Shown: in pieces, positions 1-8,381 of the stretch
Numbering within the stretch: the first letter of the stretch is position 1
Layout: every line of letters starts with the position of its first letter
Assembly: GCF_001188955.3 (NCBI RefSeq)
Contig: NZ_JPRF03000021.1
Span: 434,001 to 498,000, forward strand
DNA: 64,000 nt
Direction: 5' to 3'
Source of the DNA: Kitasatospora aureofaciens
GTDB taxonomy: Bacteria; Actinomycetota; Actinomycetes; Streptomycetales; Streptomycetaceae
Made by a program: the position numbers and the translations under genes
The notes under the pieces: generated by a model
What the model saw: only the letters and a program-made list of their open reading frames with translations
Told to the model about the DNA's origin: nothing
Databases searched by the model: none

Positions 1-3000
1 ACGTCGGCGAGGACGAGGTCGTGGTCGGCACCCCGGTCTCCGGACGGGAACGGCCCGAACTGGCCCGCCTCATCGGGTTCTTCACCAACACCCTGGTGCT
101 GCGCTGCGACCTCGGGTCCGGCCCGACGTTCCGCGAGCTGATCCAGCGCCTGTGGGAGGAGGTCAAGGGCGCGCTGGCCCACCAGGACCTGCCGTTCGAG
201 AAACTCGTCGAAGAACTGCACCCCGACCGCGACCTCGCCCAGAACCCGCTGTTCCAGGTGCTGTTCAGCTACCGCTACGAGGACGAGGGATCGGGCCTGC
301 GCCTGGACGGCTGCCAGGTGCGGCAGGTACTGGGCGACACCGGCGCGGCGCGCTTCGACCTCACGCTCAGCCTCACCCGCAACCCGGCCGGCGTGACCGG
401 CCGCCTGGAGTACAGCACCGACCTGTTCGAGGCCACGACCGCCGAGCGGATCGCCCAGCGTTACGTCCAGGTCGTGACCGCCGCCGCACAGACCCCCGAC
501 CGGCCCGTCGACGAGCTGACGGTGCTGCCGCCGGGCGAACTCGCCACCCTCACCGACTGGCAGTCCGGCACCCCGGCCGGCGTCCCCGACGCCGCCCTGG
601 TGCACCTGCTGCTGGCGCAGCGGGTGGCCGCGACGCCCGACGAGGTCGCCCTGGTGGCCTCCGACACCACCCTGACCTACCGCGAACTCGACCACCTCGC
701 CGACCGGTTCGCCGCCCAGCTGCGCCGCCTCGGCGTGGCACCGGACGAGCCGGTCGGGGTCCACCTGGGCCGCACCTCCCTGCTGATGGTCACCCTGCTG
801 GGGATCCTCAAGGCGGGCGCCGCCTACCTCCCGCTGGACCCCGGCTACCCGCGCGACCGGCTGGCCTTCATGGTCGCCGACGCGGGCGTGCGGCTGGTCG
901 TCGCGGACTCCAGGTCCGCCGCGGCCGCCGGCCGGCTCGGCGCCGCCCAGGTCGTGGTGCCCGACCTCACCGGGCAGCCGCAGGGCCCGGCCGACGGCGA
1001 GCCGTCGGCGCCCACCCCCGACAACCTGGCGTACGTGATCTACACCTCCGGGTCCACCGGACGGCCGAAGGGAGTCATGGTCACCCACCGCAACGTGGCC
1101 AACCTCTTCGCCGGGATGGACGAGGCCTTCGGGACCGACGAGCCCAGCACCTGGCTCGCGGTGACCAGCGTCTCCTTCGACATCTCCGTGGTCGAGCTGC
1201 TGTGGGCCCTGACGCACGGCCACCGCATCGTGCTGCGCGCCGAGCCGCCCCTGGCCTCGGCCGCGGTCGCCGCGGCCTCCGCCGCGGTGGCCGGCGCCCG
1301 GACCCGCGAGATCGACTTCAGCCTGCTCTACTTCGGCAGTGACTCCGAGGCCAGCTCCGAGGACCGCTACCGGCTGCTGCTGGAGGGCGCGAAGTTCGCC
1401 GACCGCAACGGCTTCACGGCCGTGTGGACCCCTGAGCGCCACTTCCACCAGTTCGGCGGGCTGTACCCGAACCCCTCGGTGATGGCGGCGGCCGTCGCCG
1501 CCACCACCGAGCGGGTCCAGGTACGCGCGGGCAGCGTGGTGATGCCGTTGCACGACCCGTTGCGGGTGGCCGAGGAATGGTCCGCCGTGGACAACCTCTC
1601 CGCCGGCCGGGTCGGCATCTCCCTCGCCTCCGGCTGGCACGCCAACGACTTCGTCCTGGCACCGGAGCGCTTCCACCAGCGCAAGCAGCTGATGATGGAC
1701 GGCCTCGCGCAGGTCCGCAAGCTGTGGCGCGGCGAGAAGGTGACGCGCCCCAACGGCGTCGGCGCCGAGGTCGAGGTCGGGGTGTTCCCCCGGCCCGTCC
1801 AGTCGGAGCTGCCGGTGTGGCTGACCAGCGCCAAGCATCCGGAGACCTTCCGGATGGCCGGCGAGGCCGGCACCGGGGTGCTCACCCACCTCCTCGGGCA
1901 CAACCTGGAGGAGCTGGCCGAGAAGATCGCGCTGTACCGCAAGACCTGGCGCGAGCACGGGCACGCCGGGGACGGCCACGTGGCGGTCATGGTCCACACC
2001 TTCGTCGGTCCGGACCTCGACGAGGTCCGGGAGCTGGTCCGGGAACCGATGAGCCGGTACCTGGAGACCTCCTTCGACCTGATCGCCTCGCTCGGCGCCA
2101 CCACCGGCAGCGCCGAGGACTTCAAGGCGCTGCCGCCCGAGGAACTGCGGGAGCTGGTCGACCGGGCCTTCGAACGGTTCTTCGCGACCGCCAGCCTGCT
2201 CGGCACCCCGCAGGTGTGCGCCGACATGGTGGACCGGATGAAGGCCGCCGGCGTCGACGAGGTCGCCTGCCTGATCGACTTCGGCGTCGACGAGAAGGCG
2301 GCACTGGACGCCCTGACCCACCTGACCACCGTCCGGGAGATCAGCGAGGAACGCAGGGACGCCGCCCTGGCCAAGGCCGAGGAGCCGATCGCCGACCAGA
2401 TGCGCGAGCACGCGGTGACGCACCTGCAGTGCACCCCGTCCCTGGCCCGCGCGCTGCTGGCGGACCAGGACACCCGCGCCGAACTGCCCCGGCTCAGCCG
2501 GCTGCTGGTGGGCGGGGAAGCGCTCCCCGCCGACCTGGCCCGCGAACTCGCCGACGCCGTCAAGGGCACGGTCCACAACATGTACGGGCCGACCGAGGCC
2601 GCGGTCTGGGCGACCACCTCGCAGATCCGCCCCGACGGCGGCGCGGTGTCCATCGGGCGCCCGCTGGCCAACGTCCGCGCCTACGTGGTCGACCGCGACG
2701 CACGGCTGTGCCCCACGGGCGTCCCCGGAGAACTGCTGCTCGGCGGGGCGGGCGTGGTCCGCGGCTACCTCGACCGCGCCGACGTGACCGCCGAACGCTT
2801 CCAGCCCGACCCGTTCGTCGGCCTGCCCGGCGCACGGCTCTACCGGACGGGCGACCTGGCCCGCTGGACCTCCGGCGGCGAACTGGAGTTCCTCGGCCGG
2901 CTCGACGACCAGGTGAAGCTGCACGGCCACCGCATCGAACTCGGCGAGATCGAGACGGCACTCGCCGCACACCCGGGGGTCCGCTCGGCGGTCGCCGTCA

Positions 3001-3563
3001 TCCGGGGCACCGGCGCGGAGCAGCGGATCATCGGCTACTACGTACCGGCCCAGGACCGCTCCACAGCCGTCACCGAACTGCGCGGCTTCCTCGCCGCACG
3101 GCTGCCCGGCTACATGCTGCCCAGCGCGCTCCACCCCATCGACACCGTGCCGCTGACCCCGAACGGGAAGGTCGACCGCAAGGCGCTGCCCGACCTGTCG
3201 GACGCGCGCCCGCGAAGCGCGACGGCGTACGCACCTCCCACGAACGAGACCGAACGACTGGTCACCGACGTGTGGCGCGAGGTCCTCGGCGTGGAGCGGG
3301 TGGGCCTGGACGACAGCTTCTTCGAACTCGGCGGCAACTCGCTGCTCGTGGTGGTGGCCAGGGCCAAGCTCCTCGAACACCGGGACAGCGGGCTCTCCCT
3401 GGTGGACATGTTCCGGTACCCGTCCGCACGGGCCCTCGCCGAGGCCATCGACCGCAAGCACACCGATGAACCCGACGGGGCGGTCGGCGCGGCCACCGCC
3501 CGGGCAGCCGCCCGCCGCGCCGCCGGACAGGCGGCACGCCGCGCCAGCAGGACAGGGATGTGA
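1..3563 (+). CDS. NRPS module C-A(MOx)-T, 5' end outside window
   Basis: Partial NRPS; the frame is open from base 3. It begins inside a condensation domain (late motif around IGFFTNTL, then HQDLPFEKL). The adenylation domain shows A1 LTYREL, A2 near 811-830, A3 YTSGSTGRPKG near 1040, and A4 FDIS near 1178. A luciferase-like FMN monooxygenase domain of roughly 340 residues (about 1308-2335) interrupts it, after which adenylation resumes with A5 NMYGPTE (2578), A7 YRTGDLA, A8 and A10 NGKVDRK. A carrier domain follows with GGNSL; its serine codon is at 3339. Pocket residues aligned by eye to the PheA positions read D-I-V-Q-L-G-M-V-W-K, closest to the glycine code I know (DILQLG(M/L)IWK). An A4-A5 monooxygenase insert is known from myxobacterial MtaG and MelG, where glycine is alpha-hydroxylated. 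There is no thioesterase. The Ala/Arg-rich C-terminal tail could dock to the next protein. Confidence 0.95.
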   Translation, partial: VGEDEVVVGTPVSGRERPELARLIGFFTNTLVLRCDLGSGPTFRELIQRLWEEVKGALAHQDLPFEKLVEELHPDRDLAQNPLFQVLFSYRYEDEGSGLRLDGCQVRQVLGDTGAARFDLTLSLTRNPAGVTGRLEYSTDLFEATTAERIAQRYVQVVTAAAQTPDRPVDELTVLPPGELATLTDWQSGTPAGVPDAALVHLLLAQRVAATPDEVALVASDTTLTYRELDHLADRFAAQLRRLGVAPDEPVGVHLGRTSLLMVTLLGILKAGAAYLPLDPGYPRDRLAFMVADAGVRLVVADSRSAAAAGRLGAAQVVVPDLTGQPQGPADGEPSAPTPDNLAYVIYTSGSTGRPKGVMVTHRNVANLFAGMDEAFGTDEPSTWLAVTSVSFDISVVELLWALTHGHRIVLRAEPPLASAAVAAASAAVAGARTREIDFSLLYFGSDSEASSEDRYRLLLEGAKFADRNGFTAVWTPERHFHQFGGLYPNPSVMAAAVAATTERVQVRAGSVVMPLHDPLRVAEEWSAVDNLSAGRVGISLASGWHANDFVLAPERFHQRKQLMMDGLAQVRKLWRGEKVTRPNGVGAEVEVGVFPRPVQSELPVWLTSAKHPETFRMAGEAGTGVLTHLLGHNLEELAEKIALYRKTWREHGHAGDGHVAVMVHTFVGPDLDEVRELVREPMSRYLETSFDLIASLGATTGSAEDFKALPPEELRELVDRAFERFFATASLLGTPQVCADMVDRMKAAGVDEVACLIDFGVDEKAALDALTHLTTVREISEERRDAALAKAEEPIADQMREHAVTHLQCTPSLARALLADQDTRAELPRLSRLLVGGEALPADLARELADAVKGTVHNMYGPTEAAVWATTSQIRPDGGAVSIGRPLANVRAYVVDRDARLCPTGVPGELLLGGAGVVRGYLDRADVTAERFQPDPFVGLPGARLYRTGDLARWTSGGELEFLGRLDDQVKLHGHRIELGEIETALAAHPGVRSAVAVIRGTGAEQRIIGYYVPAQDRSTAVTELRGFLAARLPGYMLPSALHPIDTVPLTPNGKVDRKALPDLSDARPRSATAYAPPTNETERLVTDVWREVLGVERVGLDDSFFELGGNSLLVVVARAKLLEHRDSGLSLVDMFRYPSARALAEAIDRKHTDEPDGAVGAATARAAARRAAGQAARRASRTGM

Positions 3564-3612
3564 CAGTGCCAATCAACACTTCGACACGGCATCGAGCCAC
3601 GGGGGGCCTTGG

Positions 3613-6123
3613 GTGAGTACCGAGATGGAAGACGGAATGGAGCCGATCGCGGTCGTCGGACTCGCCGGACGACTGCCGGGAGCCGCCACCATCGAGGCGT
3701 TCTGGCGCAACCAGCGCGACGGCGTCGAGTCGGTCACCCGGTTCACCCCCCAGCAGCTGGCCGACGCCGGATGGCCGGCCGACATGGTGGCCCACCCCGA
3801 CTACGTGCCCGCCGCCGCGGTCATCGAGGACGCCGACCACTTCGACGCGGAGTTCTTCGGCTACAGCCGCGAACAGGCCGAGATCAGCGACCCGCAGCAG
3901 CGGATCTTCGCCGAGACCGTCTGGCACGCCCTGGAGGACACCGGACACGACCCCTCACGCTTCGACGGCGCCGTGGGCGTCTACGCCGGCCAGTTCGCCA
4001 ACAAGTACCTGCCGCTGAACCTCCTCGCCAACGCGAAGTTCCGCGGATCGCTGGCGGCCTTCTCCGCACGCCCGTACAACGACAAGGACTTCCTCGCGAC
4101 CAGGGCCGCCTACCTGTGCGACCTGCGCGGCCCCGCGATGACCGTCCAGTCGGCGTGCTCCACCTCGCTCGTCGCCATCCACCTCGCCTGCCAGGCACTG
4201 CTGGGGCACGAGTGCGACATGGCGCTGGCGGGAGGAGTGGCGCTGCCCGTCCCGCTGATCGGCGGTTACCCGGTGGTCGCCGGCGGCATCTTCGCCCGTG
4301 ACGGCCACTGCCGGCCCTTCGACGCCTCCTCCAGCGGGACCGTCCCCGGATACGGCGTCACCGTCGTGGCCCTGCGCAGGCTCAGCGACGCGCTCGCGGA
4401 CAACGACCACATCCGCGCACTGATCCTCGGCAGCGCGCTCAACAACGACGGCTCGGCGAAGTTCGGGTTCAACGCACCCAACGGACAGGCACAGGCCGAG
4501 GTGATCGCCACCGCGCACGCAGTCGCCGGCGTGCCGTCGGAGAGCATCGGCTACATCGAGGCCCACGGCACCGGCACCCCCCTCGGCGACCCGATCGAGC
4601 TGGCCGGACTCACCAAGGCCTTCAACACCAAGGAGCGCGGCTACTGCGCGATCGGTTCGGCGAAGGCCAACATCGGTCACCTCGACGCCGCCGCAGGAGC
4701 CGCCGGCTTCGCCAGGGCCGTACTGGCGCTCGAACACCAAGAGATCCCGCCGAGCATCAACTACGACGCACCCAACCCGGCCCTGCTGCTGGAGCGCACA
4801 CCGTTCTACGTCCCGACCACCGCCCGCCCCTGGCCGCGCGGCACGACACCGCGACGGGCCGGCGTCAGCGCCTTCGCCGTCGGCGGCACCAACGCCCACG
4901 TGGTGCTCCAGGAAGCACCGGCACCGCTAGCCGCCGAGCCGCCCGCACGGGACCACCAGCTGCTCGTCCTGTCCGCGCGCACCGCCAAGGCCCTCACGGA
5001 CGCGGCGAACAACCTCGCCGACCGCCTGGAGCAGGACGACCTCGACCTCGCCGACGTCGCCTACACCCTGCAAGTCGGCCGGCGCGCGTTCCCGCACCGC
5101 CGGCACCTGGTGTGCCGCGACCGCACCGAGGCGATCACCGCCCTCCGGGCCCTGGCACACCCCGGCACCGAGGACACCACCGCGAACCCGGACGCCCGCC
5201 AGGTGGTCTTCATGTTCCCGGGCAGCGCCTCCCACCGGCCGGACGCCGCCGCACGGATCCACCGCAGCGAACCGGCCTTCGCCCAGGAAGTCGACCGCTG
5301 CGCCGAACTGGCGCGGCCCCTGCTCGGCCACGACCCGCGCGCCCTGCTCCTGCCCTCCACCTGGGAGGGCCCGCAGCAGCGCCACGACGACCCGCGCGGC
5401 ACGGCAGCCGCGGCCTTCATCCTGCAGTGGTCCCTCGCACAGCTCTGGCAGTCCTGGGGCGTGAGCCCCGCCGCGATGATCGGCGAAGGGGACGGCGAGT
5501 ACGTGGCAGCCTGCCTGGCCGGCGTGATCGACCTGGCGGACGCCATCGACGTCACGATCACCGCCGCCGAGCTGCGCTCCCGCGCCGGGGCGGGCACCTT
5601 GCTCGACGCCCACGCCTCCGAGTTCGCCGCCAAGATGGCGCGCCACGCACTCAAGCCCCCGCAGGTGCCCTACATCAGCGCAGCGACCGGAACCTGGACC
5701 AGCCCCCAGGAGGCCGTGGACCCCGCCCACTGGGCCCGCCACCTGCGCCAGCCCTCCCGGACCGCCGACGGCCTGCGGGAACTGGCCGGCGAACCCGGCC
5801 GGATCCTGCTCGAAATGGGACCGGGCAGCACGCTGACCGACACCGCCGCGCGGCAGCACACGGCGAAGCAACCGGCGGCGGTGGCGTCACTGCCACCCGC
5901 GGACGGGAACCGATCCGACCACGCCGCTCTGCTCCACGCCGTCGGCACGCTGTGGCAGTCCACCGTGCACATCGACTGGGAAGCCCTGCGCGGCACCTCG
6001 CGACCGCGGCGGGTCTCCCTGCCGGGCTACCCGTTCCAGCGGAGCCGGTACTGGATCGGGCCCGACTCCGGCAGTTACGAACCACTGGGTCTGGAGGAGG
6101 AGTCATGGACGAGCAGCTCATAG
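3613..6123 (+). CDS. PKS with active KS and degenerate AT, no ACP
   Basis: Type I PKS protein of about 836 residues. The GTG at 3613 is preferred (G-rich tract just upstream); ATG at 3625 or 3637 are alternatives. The ketosynthase is complete, with Cys182 in ACSTS, His318 in EAHGTGTP and His356 in NIGH. The AT region is recognisable by its end (PYISAATGTW, ending YPFQRSRYWI) but is broken functionally: the first motif reads FPGSAS rather than FPGQGS, the GHSxGE box reads GEGDGE so the serine position (5488-5490) is Gly, and the segment normally holding HAFHS is shortened by roughly 60 to 80 residues. No KR, DH, ER or ACP follows. It starts 50 bp after the NRPS stop and its 3' end overlaps the next gene by 19 bp. 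The KS probably takes the NRPS-bound chain; the AT-like part may only be structural or a docking surface. Confidence 0.93.
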   Translation: MSTEMEDGMEPIAVVGLAGRLPGAATIEAFWRNQRDGVESVTRFTPQQLADAGWPADMVAHPDYVPAAAVIEDADHFDAEFFGYSREQAEISDPQQRIFAETVWHALEDTGHDPSRFDGAVGVYAGQFANKYLPLNLLANAKFRGSLAAFSARPYNDKDFLATRAAYLCDLRGPAMTVQSACSTSLVAIHLACQALLGHECDMALAGGVALPVPLIGGYPVVAGGIFARDGHCRPFDASSSGTVPGYGVTVVALRRLSDALADNDHIRALILGSALNNDGSAKFGFNAPNGQAQAEVIATAHAVAGVPSESIGYIEAHGTGTPLGDPIELAGLTKAFNTKERGYCAIGSAKANIGHLDAAAGAAGFARAVLALEHQEIPPSINYDAPNPALLLERTPFYVPTTARPWPRGTTPRRAGVSAFAVGGTNAHVVLQEAPAPLAAEPPARDHQLLVLSARTAKALTDAANNLADRLEQDDLDLADVAYTLQVGRRAFPHRRHLVCRDRTEAITALRALAHPGTEDTTANPDARQVVFMFPGSASHRPDAAARIHRSEPAFAQEVDRCAELARPLLGHDPRALLLPSTWEGPQQRHDDPRGTAAAAFILQWSLAQLWQSWGVSPAAMIGEGDGEYVAACLAGVIDLADAIDVTITAAELRSRAGAGTLLDAHASEFAAKMARHALKPPQVPYISAATGTWTSPQEAVDPAHWARHLRQPSRTADGLRELAGEPGRILLEMGPGSTLTDTAARQHTAKQPAAVASLPPADGNRSDHAALLHAVGTLWQSTVHIDWEALRGTSRPRRVSLPGYPFQRSRYWIGPDSGSYEPLGLEEESWTSSS

Positions 6124-6959
6124 CCATCGTAGGAGCCGGCGTCATGGGCACCGGGATCTCGACGCTCGTCGTCGGAGCCGGCCTGCCCGTCGTACTGGTG
6201 GACGTCGACCAAGGCGTGCTCGAGCGCGCCACCACGGCGATCGCCAACGGCCTGCGGCACGCACAGCTCACGGGCGCACTGCCACCCGGGCGCACACCCG
6301 GCGAACTGCGCACGACCCTCTCGCTGAGCGACGTCGCCGCCGCGGACGTGGTCATCGAGGCGGTCACCGAACTGCCCGATCAGAAGGCGCAAGTGCTCTC
6401 CGCCGTATCGGCACTGGTCCGCCCCGCAACCCCCCTGATCTCCAACACCTCCGGCATACCCATCGACGAAATGGCCGCATGGGTGAAGAACCCGGACGAC
6501 CTCATCGGAACGCACTTCATGAACCCCGCGTACCTCATCTCCATGGTCGAGGTGATCCGCGGCCCGCAGACCGCCGACCGGACCGTCGAGTCGGTGCTCT
6601 CGCTGCTGACCCGGATCGGCCGGCGCGCGGTGGTGGTCCACGACGCGCCCGGCTTCGTGACGAGCCGGCTCCTGCACCCGATGATCAACGACGCCGCCCA
6701 GGTGGTGCGTGCCGGCACCGCCACCGTCGAGGACGTGGACACCCTGATGCAGGGCTGCCTCGGCCACCCGACGGGTCCGCTGCGCACCGCGGACCTGATC
6801 GGCATCGACAACCTCGTCGACGCCCTGGAGGCGCTGTACGCGCGGACCGGGGACGAGCGGTGCCGCCCCAGTGAACTCCTTCTCGAAAAGGTCCGGCGAG
6901 GCGAACTCGGCCGAAAGAGCGGCCGTGGCTTCTACAACTACAGTGAGGCACAGTCATGA
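6105..6959 (+). CDS. fkbK: FkbK-like 3-hydroxyacyl dehydrogenase
   Basis: A 284-residue protein of the 3-hydroxybutyryl-CoA dehydrogenase family. It has an N-terminal Rossmann nucleotide-binding loop G10-x-G12-xx-G15, a central NTSGIPIDEMA/GTHFMNPA catalytic region and a C-terminal GRKSGRGFYNY ending typical of the family. The ATG at 6105 has a strong GGAGGAGG Shine-Dalgarno sequence at 6093-6100. In the FK520-type methoxymalonyl-ACP pathway (established) this enzyme acts with the FkbI acyl-CoA dehydrogenase homologue to oxidise glyceryl-ACP at its terminal hydroxyl. The gene overlaps the PKS upstream and the ACP gene downstream (ATGA), so all are probably translated together. A general primary-metabolism role is unlikely given this context. 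Confidence 0.92.
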   Translation: MDEQLIAIVGAGVMGTGISTLVVGAGLPVVLVDVDQGVLERATTAIANGLRHAQLTGALPPGRTPGELRTTLSLSDVAAADVVIEAVTELPDQKAQVLSAVSALVRPATPLISNTSGIPIDEMAAWVKNPDDLIGTHFMNPAYLISMVEVIRGPQTADRTVESVLSLLTRIGRRAVVVHDAPGFVTSRLLHPMINDAAQVVRAGTATVEDVDTLMQGCLGHPTGPLRTADLIGIDNLVDALEALYARTGDERCRPSELLLEKVRRGELGRKSGRGFYNYSEAQS

Positions 6960-7252
6960 CCCCGGAGCAGCAGACCGAAAAGGCGCCCTTCGACACGGAC
7001 GCCGTCGTCGACGAGATCACCAGGTTCGTGGCCGAGCAGACCCGGACCACCCCCGACGTGGACCAGGACCTCTTCACCACCGGCATCGCCAACTCCATGT
7101 TCGCCATGCAGCTGGTCGTCTTCCTGGAGCAGGCCTACCGCGTGACGGTCGCCGGACCGGACCTGCAACTGTCCAACTTCCGCACGATCAAGAGCATGGC
7201 CGCGCTCGTCGGCCGACTCCAGGCAGAGTCTGCCGCAGACAGCGATGTCTGA
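6956..7252 (+). CDS. fkbJ: FkbJ-like free-standing acyl carrier protein
   Basis: A 98-residue discrete ACP. The phosphopantetheine serine is Ser47 in the GIANSMF motif (the variant seen in methoxymalonyl ACPs rather than LGGxS/LGADS). The start ATG overlaps the preceding stop as ATGA. In the known pathway FkbH loads a glyceryl unit from 1,3-bisphosphoglycerate onto this ACP, where it is oxidised and O-methylated to methoxymalonyl-ACP. Because the neighbouring PKS has neither a working AT nor an ACP, this protein may both deliver the extender unit and carry the elongated chain (inference). It overlaps the next gene by 8 bp. Confidence 0.93.
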   Translation: MTPEQQTEKAPFDTDAVVDEITRFVAEQTRTTPDVDQDLFTTGIANSMFAMQLVVFLEQAYRVTVAGPDLQLSNFRTIKSMAALVGRLQAESAADSDV

Positions 7253-8381
7253 CGGGCACTTCGCGGAGCACGAGGCCACCTGGCGTCTCGTCAAGGAGAA
7301 CGCCGGCGGATGGGACATCGCCGGCGAGATCCCGCGAACCGTCCTGAGCGGACTCGGTGCGGCCGGCGTGCTCTGCGCCGAAGTACGGAAGGAACACGGC
7401 GGACTCGGCCTGGGCAGCCAGGAGAGCGGGAAACTCACCGCTCACGTCGGGAGCCTGTGCAGTTCGCTGCGCAGCGTGATGACCTCGCAGGGCATGGCGG
7501 CGTGGACGGTACAACGCCTCGGCACCCGCGAGCAGCGGGCGGCGTTCCTGCCGCAGCTCACCGGCGGCCGGCTCGCGGCCGTCGCCTTCAGCGAGCCCGA
7601 CGCCGGCAGCGACCTCGGCGCGATGACCACCCAGCTGCGCCTCGACGGTGACACGGTGATCGTGGACGGCAGCAAGACGTGGATCACCGCCGCGGCCTAC
7701 GCCGACCTGATCGTGGTCATCGGCACGGCGGGCGACACCGCGGCGGCGGTCGTCGTGCCGACCGACGCCCAGGGGGTCCGGATCGAGAAGGTCCCCCACC
7801 CGATGGGCTGTCGCGCGGCCGGGCACGCCCGGGTCCAGCTGGAGGGCGTACGCCTGCCGGCCGCGAACGTCCTCGGCGGCACCGGGCTGTCACTGCCGTT
7901 CCTGGTGACGACGGCCCTGGCCTACGGCCGGATGTCGGTGGCGTGGGGCTGCGTCGGCATCCTGCGTGGCTGTCTCGGCGCGGTGACCGAACACGCCCGC
8001 TCACGGCGGCAGTTCGGCAAGCCGATCGCGGAGCACCAGCTGGTCGCCCGCAGGATCGCCGAACTCTACGCCGCGGAGCGCACCGCCACCGCGGTGTGCC
8101 AGCAGGCCAGTGAGTGCTGGGAGTCGGGTTCGCCGGACCAGGTGATCGCCACCGTCCTCGCCAAGCACGTCGGCGCGACCGAGGCCGTGCGCGGGGCCGC
8201 TTCGGCCCTGCAGATCATGGCCTCGGCCGGTGCGTCGGACGGCCACGTGGTCGCCCGCGCCTACCGGGACGCGAAGTTGATGGAGATCATCGAGGGCAGC
8301 AGCGAGATCTGTCAGCTCGAACTCGCCAGACACGCCCTGGCGACCGGTCACGGCACAGCCCGGCAGGAGGAGGCGCAATGA
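7245..8381 (+). CDS. fkbI: FkbI-like acyl-CoA dehydrogenase
   Basis: A 378-residue flavoprotein of the acyl-CoA dehydrogenase family. The middle domain has AFSEPDAGSDLGAM and WITAA motifs that contact FAD and substrate. The C-terminal helical domain contains RRQFGKPIAEHQ and ends with EGSSEICQLELARHAL, the segment closing over FAD. FkbI homologues take part in oxidising ACP-bound glycerate to (2R)-hydroxymalonyl-ACP. The start at 7245 lies 8 bp inside the ACP gene and the stop overlaps the fkbH start as ATGA, so the set is translationally coupled. Length and motifs are complete, with no sign of decay. Confidence 0.93.
   Translation: MSDGHFAEHEATWRLVKENAGGWDIAGEIPRTVLSGLGAAGVLCAEVRKEHGGLGLGSQESGKLTAHVGSLCSSLRSVMTSQGMAAWTVQRLGTREQRAAFLPQLTGGRLAAVAFSEPDAGSDLGAMTTQLRLDGDTVIVDGSKTWITAAAYADLIVVIGTAGDTAAAVVVPTDAQGVRIEKVPHPMGCRAAGHARVQLEGVRLPAANVLGGTGLSLPFLVTTALAYGRMSVAWGCVGILRGCLGAVTEHARSRRQFGKPIAEHQLVARRIAELYAAERTATAVCQQASECWESGSPDQVIATVLAKHVGATEAVRGAASALQIMASAGASDGHVVARAYRDAKLMEIIEGSSEICQLELARHALATGHGTARQEEAQ

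Noticed and set aside
1367..2671. Long minus-strand frame opposite the NRPS monooxygenase insert
   Set aside because: Ser/Arg-rich antisense shadow caused by GC codon bias; the plus-strand frame carries all recognisable motifs.
5220..6060. Functional acyltransferase in the PKS
   Set aside because: The GHSxGE serine is replaced by glycine, the FPGQGS motif is altered and the segment with HAFHS is missing.
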